The translations under genes were made by a program, and so were the position numbers. From assembly GCA_900549655.1 (NCBI GenBank), contig UROZ01000004.1, positions 1-46,392 of the forward strand: DNA of 46,392 nucleotides, given 5' to 3'. This stretch comes from an uncultured Collinsella sp. (GTDB lineage Bacteria; Actinomycetota; Coriobacteriia; Coriobacteriales; Coriobacteriaceae). The notes beneath the pieces were generated by a model that was not told where the DNA came from, ran no database searches, and was given only the letters and a program-made list of their open reading frames with translations. Positions 10,205 to 18,584 of this stretch are shown in pieces; the stretch's first letter is position 1, and every line of letters begins with the position of its first letter.

Positions 10205-11803
10205 TTAGTTCTCCTCTGATCCAGAAACATCCGAATGGTGCTTGGCCATGAACTGCTGCTTGAAGTCGCCGATGACGCGCAAGAGCTCAGCCTTGGTGTC
10301 ATCATCGATCTTCTTGGCGCGAACCTTGTCGAGCAGCGAGCCAAAGCCATTGTCCATGTACTCGATGAGCTCGGCACGGAAAGGCAGCACGTCGGCGATC
10401 TCCAGGTCATCCAGGAAGCCCTCGTTGCCAGCGAACAGCGTAACGATCTGCTCGCCAACCTCAAACGGCTTGTAACGCGGCTGCTTCAGGAGCTCGGTCA
10501 TGCGAGCACCATGGGTCAGCTGCTTCTGAGTAGCCTCGTCGAGGTCGGAGCCGAACTGCGTAAAGCCGGCGAGCTCCTGGTACGAAGCGAGGTCCAGACG
10601 GAGGTTGCCGGCGACCTGCTTCATGGCCTTGGTCTGCGCATCGCCACCGACGCGGGACACGGAGATGCCCACGTCGACTGCCGGGCGCTGACCTTGGAAG
10701 AAGAGCTCGGACTGCAGGTAGATCTGACCATCGGTAATGGAAATGACGTTGGTCGGAATGTAGGCCGAGACGTCGCCGTCCTGGGTCTCGATGATCGGCA
10801 GTGCCGTCATGGAGCCGTAACCGTTCTTCTTGGACATCTTGACGGCACGCTCGAGCAGACGAGAGTGCAGGTAGAAGATGTCGCCAGGATAGGCCTCGCG
10901 TCCGGGCGGACGATGCAGCGTCAGCGACATCTGACGGTAAGCCACAGCCTGCTTGGACAGGTCGTCGTAGATGACGAGCACGTGGCCACCGGGGTTGGTC
11001 TCGCTGGCGGGCTTGCCGTCCTCGCCGTTGTACATGAAGAACTCGCCGATAGCGGCACCGGCCATAGGCGCGATGTACTGCATAGGGGCGGAATCGGCAG
11101 CGGTGGCCGAAACGATGATGGTGTAGTCGAGCGCACCGTGCTGAGCGAGGGTCTCGCGGATGTTGGCAACCGTGGAGGCCTTCTGGCCGATGGCGACATA
11201 GATGCAGACCATGCCCTTGCCGCGCTGGTTGAGGATAGCGTCGATGGCAATGGCGGTCTTACCGGTCTTACGGTCGCCGATGATGAGCTCTCGCTGACCG
11301 CGACCAATAGGCACCATGGAGTCGATGGCCAACAGGCCGGTCTGAACCGGCTCGCACACCGGGGTACGGTCGATGACGCCGGGGGCCTTGAACTCAATGG
11401 GACGACGGTGCGTGGCGACGATGTCGCCCAGGCCGTCGATGGGCTGGCCGAGCGGATTGACGACGCGGCCGAGCATGGCGCGGCTCACAGGGATATCCAT
11501 AATGCGGCCAGTGGTGCGGCACTCGTCGCCTTCCTTGATGGAGTCGACGGCACCAAACAGAACGGCGCCGACCTCGTCACGGTCAAGGTTCTGGGCAAGG
11601 CCGAAGACGGTCTCACCGGTATCGGAGCTCTTGAACTCCAGAAGCTCGCCTGCCATGGCGCTCTTGAGGCCGGAGACGCGCGCGATGCCGTCGCCTACCT
11701 CGTCGACCGTTGAAACCTCATGCGTATCGACCGTCGCGGAGAGGCTCGTGAGCTGCTCCTGCAGTTTCTTGGCGATATCCTGGGCATTGAGGGTTTCGGA
11801 CAT
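10205..11803 (-). CDS. atpA: ATP synthase alpha subunit
   Basis: Regulatory nucleotide-binding F1 subunit, 532 aa. It carries the Walker A GDRKTGKT, the SALPIIETQDGDVSAYIPTN signature region in the form TALPIIETQDGD, and the arginine-finger region ISVSRVGG. The start overlaps the atpH stop by one base. The C-terminal tail after KQQFMAKHH is slightly longer than average. Confidence 0.97.
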   Translation of the reverse strand: MSETLNAQDIAKKLQEQLTSLSATVDTHEVSTVDEVGDGIARVSGLKSAMAGELLEFKSSDTGETVFGLAQNLDRDEVGAVLFGAVDSIKEGDECRTTGRIMDIPVSRAMLGRVVNPLGQPIDGLGDIVATHRRPIEFKAPGVIDRTPVCEPVQTGLLAIDSMVPIGRGQRELIIGDRKTGKTAIAIDAILNQRGKGMVCIYVAIGQKASTVANIRETLAQHGALDYTIIVSATAADSAPMQYIAPMAGAAIGEFFMYNGEDGKPASETNPGGHVLVIYDDLSKQAVAYRQMSLTLHRPPGREAYPGDIFYLHSRLLERAVKMSKKNGYGSMTALPIIETQDGDVSAYIPTNVISITDGQIYLQSELFFQGQRPAVDVGISVSRVGGDAQTKAMKQVAGNLRLDLASYQELAGFTQFGSDLDEATQKQLTHGARMTELLKQPRYKPFEVGEQIVTLFAGNEGFLDDLEIADVLPFRAELIEYMDNGFGSLLDKVRAKKIDDDTKAELLRVIGDFKQQFMAKHHSDVSGSEEN

Positions 11804-12279
11804 TAGGCTTCACCTCCGTACGAATTAGCAGAGTTTGCGAGGGTCTCTTGCGCGATGCGCAGCTGCGTCTTGACGGTAATGTCACGACGCTCGCCGCGGG
11901 CCTCGAGCACCAGGCCGCCCACGATAGACGGGTCGACCTGCTCGATAAGGAATACTTTGCGGCCGAAGTCCTGCTCGCATTTCTTAGTGATGGTTTGACG
12001 CAGCTCGTCGTCGAGCGGGATCGCCGTGGTGACGGTCACGCCCACTACATCCTCGTCTTCCTCGGCAACATACTTAAAGGCAGCTGCCACCTTGGGAAGA
12101 AGGTCGAGCTGGTCGCGCTTGGACATGGTGTCGAGCACGGCGATGATCTCGGGGTTGGCAGAAGCCAAGCGCTCGATCATCTCGAGGTCCTCGAACACAT
12201 GGTTCTCGGCCTTGGCGGCTTCCAGAAGGGAGCGCGCGTAGGTCTCGAGCACTTTGTCCTGATAGCGGCTAGTCGGCAT
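11803..12279 (-). CDS. atpH: ATP synthase delta subunit
   Basis: Peripheral-stalk subunit that links the b subunits to the top of F1. At 158 aa it is slightly shorter than the usual 175-180. The C-terminal motif IDPSIVGGLVLEARGERRDITVK is recognisable in the form VDPSIVGGLVLEARGE. It overlaps atpF by 11 nt and atpA by 1 nt. Confidence 0.92.
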   Translation of the reverse strand: MPTSRYQDKVLETYARSLLEAAKAENHVFEDLEMIERLASANPEIIAVLDTMSKRDQLDLLPKVAAAFKYVAEEDEDVVGVTVTTAIPLDDELRQTITKKCEQDFGRKVFLIEQVDPSIVGGLVLEARGERRDITVKTQLRIAQETLANSANSYGGEA

Positions 12280-12871
12280 TCAGGCTACCTGCTTCCTGGA
12301 TGTAGCGCTCGATGAGCTTCTTCTGCTCGGCCTCGTTCTCGAGTGCCTCGCCCACGATCTTGGTGGCGACGGCAACGGACAGGTCGGCGATGGAGTTCGC
12401 GGCACCGGCGTAGATGGACTTGCGCTCGTCCTCGACGGTCGTATGGGCCTTGGCGATGATCTCCTCGGCCTCCTTGTGAGCAGCCTCGATGATACGGGCG
12501 CGCTCGGACTCGGCGTCCTTACGGGCCTCGAGAACGATGTCGGCAGCCTGACGACGGGCGTCGGTGACGATCGAGTCGGACTCAGCGCGCTTGGCGATAG
12601 CCTCCTGCTTGGTCTTCTCGGCCTCGTCGAGGCTCTCCTCGATCTTCTTGCCGCGCTCCTCCATGGTTTTCATGATGCCCGGCAGGGCGACCTTGGCCAG
12701 CACGATCCAGATAATCAGGAAGGCGATAAGCGCCGGGATGAACTCCGCCATCTTAGGGATGAGGATGTCCGCACCGGCGGCGCCGTCCTCGGCGAACGCG
12801 GAAACCGGCATGAGCAGCGCGGCCGCGGACGCGGAGAGTGCGATCGCGCTCTTCTGGGATGAAAGATTCAT
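12269..12871 (-). CDS. atpF: ATP synthase b subunit with an N-terminal signal-like extension
   Basis: Membrane-anchored peripheral stalk, 200 aa. After a first hydrophobic stretch (about residues 7-28, SAIALSASAAALLMPVSAFA) comes a signal-peptidase-like AFA-ED junction, then a second membrane segment (FIPALIAFLIIWIVLAKVALP) and the long charged helix typical of b. Ordinary b subunits have only the second segment and about 160-175 residues, so the first looks like a cleavable signal peptide. It is followed by atpH (11-nt overlap) and preceded by atpE. Confidence 0.93.
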   Translation of the reverse strand: MNLSSQKSAIALSASAAALLMPVSAFAEDGAAGADILIPKMAEFIPALIAFLIIWIVLAKVALPGIMKTMEERGKKIEESLDEAEKTKQEAIAKRAESDSIVTDARRQAADIVLEARKDAESERARIIEAAHKEAEEIIAKAHTTVEDERKSIYAGAANSIADLSVAVATKIVGEALENEAEQKKLIERYIQEAGSLNAD

Positions 12872-12886
12872 ACTTGACGCTCCGTG

Positions 12887-13081
12887 CTATTTAACGATCA
12901 GCGCGACAACGAAGCCGATCAGAGCCAGAGCCTCGCCGAAGGCGGAGCCCATGATGAAGACGGTGAACACGCGGCCCTGGACCTCAGGCTGACGGGCCAT
13001 AGCACCCGTAGCACCCAGAGCAGACAGGCCGATAGCAAGACCAGCGCCGATAACACCGAGACCGTAACCGATAACTCCCAC
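12887..13081 (-). CDS. atpE: ATP synthase c subunit (rotor ring)
   Basis: Forms the ion-carrying rotor ring. At 64 aa it is short for the family (70-85). It has two membrane helices, the polar loop ARQPEV and the ion-binding glutamate in GSAFGEALALIGF. The glutamate is followed by Ala-Leu rather than Ser/Thr, and the helix-1 position that is Gln in sodium-type rings is Ile, so the ring is probably proton-coupled (inference from motif positions). It starts at GTG 13081, about 4 nt after a strong AAAGGAGGA. Confidence 0.93.
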   Translation of the reverse strand: MGVIGYGLGVIGAGLAIGLSALGATGAMARQPEVQGRVFTVFIMGSAFGEALALIGFVVALIVK

Positions 13082-13205
13082 GATTCCTCCTTTGTCGTGC
13101 GTGTCTTATTTCACGCAGGATAACCTTTTTATAACTGCCGGGCTCCATGGGTACGGGCACCGGCGGTTTAACGAATTGCCTTACCTTTAAGGCGCGAACG
13201 GAAGA

Positions 13206-14009
13206 CTACTCCTCCTCCGCGACCTCCTCTGCCTCGGAGACATACACGGCGGTAAGGACCGTGAAGACGTAAGCCTGGATGGCGCCGACCACAAGCTCGA
13301 TCGCATAGATCAGGATGAGGATGGCAAGCCAGGCCAGCGAAGGCAGGGCGCCGACGGCGTGGGCCGCGGAAACCTGCTGAAGCAGCGGCTGCATGAACAT
13401 GCTCGCCATGATGGCGAACGAGCCCATGACCACGTGTCCTGCGAACATGTTGCAGAACAGACGGACGGCGAGCGTGATGAGGCGCAGGAAGGTCGAGAAA
13501 AGCTCGACGACCCACACGAGCACGTTCATCGGGAAGCTCACGCCCTGCGGGGCGAGGCTCTTGATGTAGCCGATCACGCCGTGAGCCTTGCATCCGTAGT
13601 AGATGAAGTACACGAAGGCGAAGATGGCGAGCGCGGCGGTGGAGCCGATTGCACCGGTGCCGGGCTTCATTCCCGGGATCAGGCCGATCATGTTATTGAT
13701 CAGGATGAACAGGAAAAGCGAGCACAGGAACGGGAAGTGCTTCTTCCAGTTCTCACCCACGACGCCCTTGCCGATATCGTTCTCGACGTACTCGATGATG
13801 TACTCGAAACCGTTGACGAAGAAGCCCTTGGGAACCAAAGTCTGCTTCTTCTTGAACACGGCCAGGACGATCAGGAGCACGATCGTGGAGACGATCAGCC
13901 AAAACGAGTACTGCGTGATGCCGCAGCTCAGATCGCCCACGACAGGGGTGGAGCTGAACTCGCTGACCAGATGATTAATCTCATCAGGCAGCTTTTCAAA
14001 AATTTCCAC
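13206..14009 (-). CDS. atpB: ATP synthase a subunit
   Basis: Stator proton channel of F0, 267 aa with five to six membrane helices. The essential arginine lies in LRLITLAVRLFCNMFAGH, the hallmark of the family. ILINNMIGLIPG and the C-terminal VVGAIQAYVFTVLTAVYV helix are also typical. It follows the atpI-like gene by 3 nt and is separated from atpE by a 124-nt gap with a G/C-rich stretch but no clear terminator. Confidence 0.95.
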   Translation of the reverse strand: MEIFEKLPDEINHLVSEFSSTPVVGDLSCGITQYSFWLIVSTIVLLIVLAVFKKKQTLVPKGFFVNGFEYIIEYVENDIGKGVVGENWKKHFPFLCSLFLFILINNMIGLIPGMKPGTGAIGSTAALAIFAFVYFIYYGCKAHGVIGYIKSLAPQGVSFPMNVLVWVVELFSTFLRLITLAVRLFCNMFAGHVVMGSFAIMASMFMQPLLQQVSAAHAVGALPSLAWLAILILIYAIELVVGAIQAYVFTVLTAVYVSEAEEVAEEE

Positions 14010-14012
14010 GAC

Positions 14013-14324
14013 TTACCTTTCGACCTCATGAGGATCTCGCAGCGCCTTGGCGACGCGAACCGCGCAGGCGGCCATAAAGGCCACGAAGCCGATCGCCTCG
14101 CCCAGGAGGAACATGCGAAATGCCTCTCCGAACAACACAAACACAACCAAGGTAAAGACAAGCAACGCGATTGCCGAGACCGCGAGACTCACCATACCCT
14201 TGAGCATGTCCGCATTCTGCTTATCGTCAAGAACCGGCTTGAGCGTAAAGACAAAGGGAAGGAAGGCAATCGCGCCCGCGATGGCACCTGCAACGATAGC
14301 GAGCAGATCGGCTATCTGAAACAC
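14013..14324 (-). CDS. AtpI-like small membrane protein leading the ATP synthase operon
   Basis: A roughly 103-aa hydrophobic protein with three or four membrane segments (about residues 8-26, 45-64 and 66-92 of the short form) and a basic C-terminal tail. Sequence identity to AtpI is not obvious to me, but a protein of this kind in the first position of an atp operon is normally an AtpI/UncI-type c-ring assembly or ion-handling factor. The GTG at 14324 has GTGAGGA well spaced upstream; a GTG at 14336 would add four residues with a poorer site. It precedes atpB by 3 nt. Confidence 0.7.
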   Translation of the reverse strand: MFQIADLLAIVAGAIAGAIAFLPFVFTLKPVLDDKQNADMLKGMVSLAVSAIALLVFTLVVFVLFGEAFRMFLLGEAIGFVAFMAACAVRVAKALRDPHEVER

Positions 14325-14386
14325 TGGCGTCCTCACTTTCCTTTTTTATCGCCTCACAGGACAGTTCCCGCCAAACATTGGTGACT

Positions 14387-14414
14387 ATTGTACGAGCCAA
14401 TCGCTAAAGTACAA
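14387..14414 (-). promoter_or_regulatory. Promoter of the ATP synthase operon
   Basis: On the minus strand TTGTAC and TACAAT are separated by 16 bp, about 60 nt upstream of the first gene. There is no other candidate of this quality in the upstream region. Confidence 0.65.
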
Positions 14415-14529
14415 CCGAAAAAGCAACGGTTAATACGCACCTGTTCGTTTTCTTAAGACCTTCTTTATGCCGCAGGTACGGTAATACGTTTTTCTCGAAC
14501 CCTGCAGGGCAAAACGTCCGTTAACAGGA

Positions 14530-14564
14530 GTGCGCGCGGTCGCCTTTTGTTCGACCGCGCGCAC
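14530..14564. terminator. Strong hairpin downstream of upp
   Basis: A perfect 13-bp stem, GTGCGCGCGGTCG / CGACCGCGCGCAC, with a 9-nt loop. It is about 40 nt after the upp stop and upstream of the atp promoter. The minus-strand tail is not T-rich, so termination there is likely but not certain. Confidence 0.6.
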
Positions 14565-14606
14565 CGTTTCTTCGTATTTGCAGCCGCGGCCGTCTTAGCC
14601 CAGCGA

Positions 14607-15254
14607 CTAGAGCGTGCCGAAGATGCGGTCGCCGGCGTCGCCGAGGCCGGGAACGATGTAGGCGGCCTCGTTGAGATGGTCGTCGATGGCGCACGTATAA
14701 ATATGTACGTCGGGGTCCTTTTCGGTCAGTGACTTGAGGCCCTCGGGCGCGGCGACGATGCACAGCATGCGGATATCCTTGACACCGCGCTCGCGCAGGT
14801 AGCTGATGGCCATCTCGGCCGAACCGCCCGTGGCGAGCATGGGGTCAACAACCAGGCAGATGCGCTGGTCGATATCCTTGGGCATCTTGCAGTAATACTC
14901 GTGCGGCTCGTGGGTGACCTCGTCGCGCTCCATGCCGATGTGGCCCACGCGAGCGGAGGGCACCAGGTCGAGGATACCGTCGACCATGCCAAGGCCCGCA
15001 CGCAGGATGGGCACGATGGCGAGTTTCTTGCCGGCAAGCTGTTTGAACGTGGCGGTAGTGATGGGGGTCTCGACCTCGACGTCTTCCATAGGTAGGTCGC
15101 GCATGGCCTCGTAGCCGTCAAAAAGCGCGAGTTCGCGCACGAGCTGACGGAACTGGTTGGTGCCGGTGTTTTTGTCGCGCAGGATCGACAGCTTGTGCTG
15201 GACGAGCGGATGATCGACAAGCGTCACACGGGACGCATCGTAGGTGACGGTCAT
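14607..15254 (-). CDS. upp: Uracil phosphoribosyltransferase
   Basis: Salvages uracil to UMP using PRPP. The 215-aa form starting at the ATG at 15254 (MTVTYDAS) is close to the usual 208-212; a GAAAGGGG ribosome site lies upstream. The PRPP loop is VVDPMLATGGSAEMAI, with the family's PILRAGLGMVDG and the C-terminal YIVPGLGDAGDRIFGT uracil-binding segment. It lies 123 nt after glpK on the same strand and may be the last gene of a tsaC-glpK-upp transcript or have its own promoter. Confidence 0.95.
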   Translation of the reverse strand: MTVTYDASRVTLVDHPLVQHKLSILRDKNTGTNQFRQLVRELALFDGYEAMRDLPMEDVEVETPITTATFKQLAGKKLAIVPILRAGLGMVDGILDLVPSARVGHIGMERDEVTHEPHEYYCKMPKDIDQRICLVVDPMLATGGSAEMAISYLRERGVKDIRMLCIVAAPEGLKSLTEKDPDVHIYTCAIDDHLNEAAYIVPGLGDAGDRIFGTL

Positions 15255-15377
15255 GGGTTGATTGCCCCTTTCGTTGCAGCCGCAAAACGGCCTTGCTGAC
15301 AAGGCGCGCAGCAATGTTGCCGCCGCACGCCATGCATAAGTTTAGCGGTTTGTTGTATCGAGCAGCCCATCGCAGCC

Positions 15378-16919
15378 CTACTGTGCGGTACTGAGCGAGC
15401 GCTTGACTGCATCACGCCAGCCCGCAAGGTTTTGCTCGCGACGCTCGGCGGACATATGGGGAAGGAAGGTCCTAACGATCTGGGCATTTTGCTCCAGCTC
15501 TTCAAGGTCTTCCCAATAGCCGACGGCAAGACCCGCCAAGTACGCGGCACCGATTGCCGTGGTCTCCACCGTCTCGCATTGCAGCACGGGGATATCCAGC
15601 AGGTCGGCCTGGAATTGCATGATGAACTCGTTGCGTGAGGCGCCGCCATCGACGGACAGGCGCTCAATCGAAAGTCCCACGTCCTGCTCCATGGCGCGCA
15701 GCACGTCATAACTCTGGTAGGCCATGGACTCGCAGGCCGCACGCACAATGGTCGCGCGACTCGAGGCACCGGTCAGGCCGCACACGATACCGCGGGCACG
15801 CGGGTCCCACCAGGGAGCGCCCAGGCCAGCGAAGGCGGGGACGAAGTAGCAGCCCTCGTTGTCGTTGATCGAAGCGGCGAGTTGTGCCGACTCGCTCACG
15901 CTCGAGATGATGCCCATGTTGTTGCGAAGCCAGTTCATCGTTGAACCGGCGGCAAAAATAGAGCCCTCGAGCGCATAGCTGACTTTGCCGTCAGCAGCGA
16001 TACCGATGGTGGAGACCAGGCCATTCTTGGATTCGACGATCTCGTCACCGGTGTTCATGAGCATAAAGCAGCCCGTGCCATAGGTGTTTTTGGTCTGGCC
16101 GGGATAGAAGCAGCAGTGGCCGAACAGCGATGCCTGCTGGTCGCCCGCCACGCCCATGATGGGCGGCATGTTGGTCATGATGTCGCTCGCGACGCGGCCG
16201 TAGTCGCCCGAGCTCCAGCGAACCTCGGGCATCATGGAACGTGGAACGTCAAAGAGCGCCAGCAGGTCGTCGTCCCAATCGAGCGTATGGATATTAAAGA
16301 GTGCCGTGCGGCTGGCATTGGTGTAGTCGGTGGCAAAGACCTGGCCGCCGGTGAGGTTGTAGATGAGCCAGGTGTCGATGGTGCCAAACATGAGGTCGCC
16401 CGCCGCCGCGCTCTCGCGTGCGCCGTCGACGTTGTCGAGAATCCACTGCACCTTGGAGGCCGAGAAATACGGGTCAAGCGTAAGTCCCGTGCGGGAGCGC
16501 ACCAGCTCCTCGCAACCCTGTTCAACCAAAGCGTCGATCGCCGGCGCGGTACGACGGCACTGCCATACGATGGCGTTATAGATGGGCTGGCCGCTCACGC
16601 GGTCCCAGACCACCGTGGTCTCGCGCTGGTTGGAGATGCCGATGGCGGCGATGCGATCGGAATGGATGCCGCTCTTAAACTGAACCTCCATCATCACGCC
16701 GATCTGGCTGGCAAGCACCTCCGTGGGATCCTGCTCCACCCAGCCGGGGCGCGGGAAGCTGGTTTTGACGCTACGACGCGCCTGGGCAACGATGCAGCCG
16801 TATTCGTCGACAATGGCCGCGAGTACCGAGGTAGTGCCGCAGTCGAGCGCCATGATGTAGGAACCGCCAAAGTTAAACGAGGCATCTTCCATGCCCAGGC
16901 TGCCCAGATTCAACGACAT
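15378..16919 (-). CDS. glpK: Glycerol kinase
   Basis: Phosphorylates glycerol to glycerol 3-phosphate; FGGY carbohydrate kinase family. At 513 aa it has the N-terminal phosphate loop ALDCGTTS, the signature YFSASKVQWILDNV, the GVAGDQQASLFGHCC segment with the catalytic Asp, and the C-terminal DGGASRNEFIMQ nucleotide-binding motif. The family histidine that PTS HPr phosphorylates in low-GC Gram-positives is not obvious here. The start ATG follows AAAGGTG. It is 13 nt after tsaC and probably in the same transcript. Confidence 0.94.
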   Translation of the reverse strand: MSLNLGSLGMEDASFNFGGSYIMALDCGTTSVLAAIVDEYGCIVAQARRSVKTSFPRPGWVEQDPTEVLASQIGVMMEVQFKSGIHSDRIAAIGISNQRETTVVWDRVSGQPIYNAIVWQCRRTAPAIDALVEQGCEELVRSRTGLTLDPYFSASKVQWILDNVDGARESAAAGDLMFGTIDTWLIYNLTGGQVFATDYTNASRTALFNIHTLDWDDDLLALFDVPRSMMPEVRWSSGDYGRVASDIMTNMPPIMGVAGDQQASLFGHCCFYPGQTKNTYGTGCFMLMNTGDEIVESKNGLVSTIGIAADGKVSYALEGSIFAAGSTMNWLRNNMGIISSVSESAQLAASINDNEGCYFVPAFAGLGAPWWDPRARGIVCGLTGASSRATIVRAACESMAYQSYDVLRAMEQDVGLSIERLSVDGGASRNEFIMQFQADLLDIPVLQCETVETTAIGAAYLAGLAVGYWEDLEELEQNAQIVRTFLPHMSAERREQNLAGWRDAVKRSLSTAQ

Positions 16920-16932
16920 CGCTTACACCTTT

Positions 16933-17676
16933 CTATTGCATCGGGTCGGACAGGACCCGCTCGATCTCTGATGCGGGAAGTGCGCCTTGGCGCAGGATCT
17001 GGAGCCCGCCGTGCTGGAACGACACGATGGTCGAGGCGTCGCGACACGGGGTCTCGCCGGCGTCGACGGCAACATCGACCCCCTCCAGGATGCGACCTTC
17101 GACGGCGGCAAAGCTTGCCGGCGAAGGCGCGCCGTGCGTGTTGGCGCTCGTGCAGGCAAGGGGACTGCCGCAGGCGCGGATGAGCGCTTGGACCACGGGA
17201 GAGGCCGAAGCGCGCAGGGCCACGGTGTCGTCGGCAGCGCGCATAAAGGTCGGCACGCAGGGGGCTGCCTTGACCACGATAGTCAGGGCTCCCGGCCAGC
17301 ATCGTCGCGCGAGTACGCGGGCATCTTCCGGGATATCCACGCCATAGCGGTCGAGTGCTTCGACGCCATCGACCAGCCAAGCGACGGTTTGCGTGAGCTC
17401 ACGTTGCTTGAGAGTGAAGATACGGCGATAGCCGGTGCCGAGCGCAGGAACTGCGGCGCCATTGACGGCAGCCTGCGGATCGCGCGGCCACGATGGGAAT
17501 TCGCTTGTATCTTGGGGCACGGCGCCCGAGAAGGCGTTGACTGCCACGGCGACACCGTAGACGGTCTCGGTCGGAATCAAGGCCAGGCCGCCGCGGCCGA
17601 GCACCTCGGCCGTGCGCTCGACGGCAAGCCGATGCGGCTCGCGCGTTCCCTCGTATACCCGATAGACCGTCTGCAT
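16933..17676 (-). CDS. tsaC: L-threonylcarbamoyladenylate synthase (YrdC/Sua5 type)
   Basis: Makes threonylcarbamoyl-AMP for the t6A37 modification of tRNAs that read ANN codons. The YrdC core is seen in LIPTETVYGVAVAVNA, RRIFTLKQRE (equivalent to the usual IFxxKxRP), WPGALTIVVKA, RASASPVVQALI, PLACTSANTHG and DASTIVSF. At 247 aa it is a YrdC domain without the Sua5 tail. About 35 residues rich in Pro, Ala and Trp lie between TVYG and the KQRE motif, longer than usual, and the KxRP proline is Glu here. The start is the ATG at 17676. The pairing with glpK appears local, not functional. Confidence 0.86.
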   Translation of the reverse strand: MQTVYRVYEGTREPHRLAVERTAEVLGRGGLALIPTETVYGVAVAVNAFSGAVPQDTSEFPSWPRDPQAAVNGAAVPALGTGYRRIFTLKQRELTQTVAWLVDGVEALDRYGVDIPEDARVLARRCWPGALTIVVKAAPCVPTFMRAADDTVALRASASPVVQALIRACGSPLACTSANTHGAPSPASFAAVEGRILEGVDVAVDAGETPCRDASTIVSFQHGGLQILRQGALPASEIERVLSDPMQ

Positions 17677-17824
17677 GTGTATGCCAGCCCCTTACGCTCC
17701 GGTGCAAGTTTGTTTACTGTGGGGCATTCTCGCACGAAACATTCAACCTATTTGCCCAGAGCGCATGTTGGTTTGGTGAGCGGCTCTAGTAGTCGGTGAA
17801 AGTGAGGGGGTTAATTGAAGATTT

Positions 17825-18127
17825 TTAGCGCGCAAGCGTAACGGTACGATCGGGAAACTCGATGCTTGCAACCAGTTTTCCGCCGAGGCTCTCTGCGTAC
17901 CTGCTCAGCGTGTCGAGCCTCATCGAACCCAACTCCCCACGCTCGAGCTCGGATACACGTTTTTGAGAAACGCCCATCGACTGGGCGACCGACGCCTGTG
18001 TTAGATCTTTTAACCTGCGAATCTGAGCAAGCTTATAGGCTTCGATACGATCGCGAGTCCTCTCCTGCTCGGCGGTAATGGAGTCGCGTGTTATCCCGCG
18101 AGATTCCATATACTCATGCAGTTCCAT
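17825..18127 (-). CDS. higA: XRE-family antitoxin (HigA type)
   Basis: DNA-binding antitoxin of a type II toxin-antitoxin pair. The 100-aa protein has a Cro/C1-type helix-turn-helix (DLTQASVAQSMGVSQKRVSELERGELGSM) after an N-terminal helical stretch, and a short beta C-terminus (LVASIEFPDRTV). Its start overlaps the upstream toxin gene by 14 nt, so translation is coupled. Toxin-first order is the HigBA pattern. It probably represses its own promoter through the palindrome at 18519-18533. Confidence 0.85.
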   Translation of the reverse strand: MELHEYMESRGITRDSITAEQERTRDRIEAYKLAQIRRLKDLTQASVAQSMGVSQKRVSELERGELGSMRLDTLSRYAESLGGKLVASIEFPDRTVTLAR

Positions 18128-18509
18128 CTCGATCGAGCCTCCTTACGTGGCGACGGTATATTTGCTCGGCCCTTGGAATGTTGATCGCATACCAACCGTT
18201 CCATTTTGCCCTTGACGATCCCGCTCGCGACTTATCACCCGCCAATAGCAATACCGCCTGGCGCTTGGGGTCAAAGGCGAAGAGGATGCGAATCACCTGC
18301 CCACCACACGACGTCACTCTCAGCTCCTTTAAATGATGAAGCTTCGAGCCCTTTACGCGGTCAACCAGCGGACGACCAAGGCTGGGACCTTCCTTCTCGA
18401 GCACCAAAAGGTCTGCATAAATCTGCTTCAGCGTAGCTTCATCCTGCTCATCAAGCCAAGGTTCAATGTAATCAAGCACGATACGGTACCGATGCAGCTG
18501 ATTTGACAT
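18114..18509 (-). CDS. higB: HigB/Gp49-type toxin (RelE superfamily)
   Basis: Probable ribosome-dependent mRNA interferase. The 131 aa match the phage-derived Gp49-like family: LKELRVTSCGGQVIRILFAFDP, then a hydrophobic strand VLLLAGDKS, then WYAINIPRAEQIYRRHV. A basic stretch follows. It lies directly upstream of and overlaps the XRE antitoxin, which is the diagnostic context. The ATG at 18509 has GAAGGAGAAAGG upstream. Neighbours on both sides are housekeeping genes, so this is probably an inserted module. Confidence 0.85.
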   Translation of the reverse strand: MSNQLHRYRIVLDYIEPWLDEQDEATLKQIYADLLVLEKEGPSLGRPLVDRVKGSKLHHLKELRVTSCGGQVIRILFAFDPKRQAVLLLAGDKSRAGSSRAKWNGWYAINIPRAEQIYRRHVRRLDRDGTA

Positions 18510-18518
18510 ACCTTTCTC

Positions 18519-18551
18519 CTTCTATAGTAGAAGTTTTACGGTATATTGCAA
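18519..18551 (-). promoter_or_regulatory. higBA promoter and operator
   Basis: On the minus strand TTGCAA (18546-18551), a 16-bp spacer and TACTAT (18524-18529) make a plausible promoter. The inverted repeat CTTCTA-TAG-TAGAAG (18519-18533) covers the -10, a position suited to autorepression by the antitoxin. Confidence 0.6.
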
Positions 18552-18584
18552 GGACAAACTTGCGCAAATGTCTATTTATTCAGC

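Noticed and set aside
12887..13081. Sodium-coupled c ring
   Set aside because: The Gln and Ser/Thr residues that bind sodium in known sodium rings are not at the expected positions.
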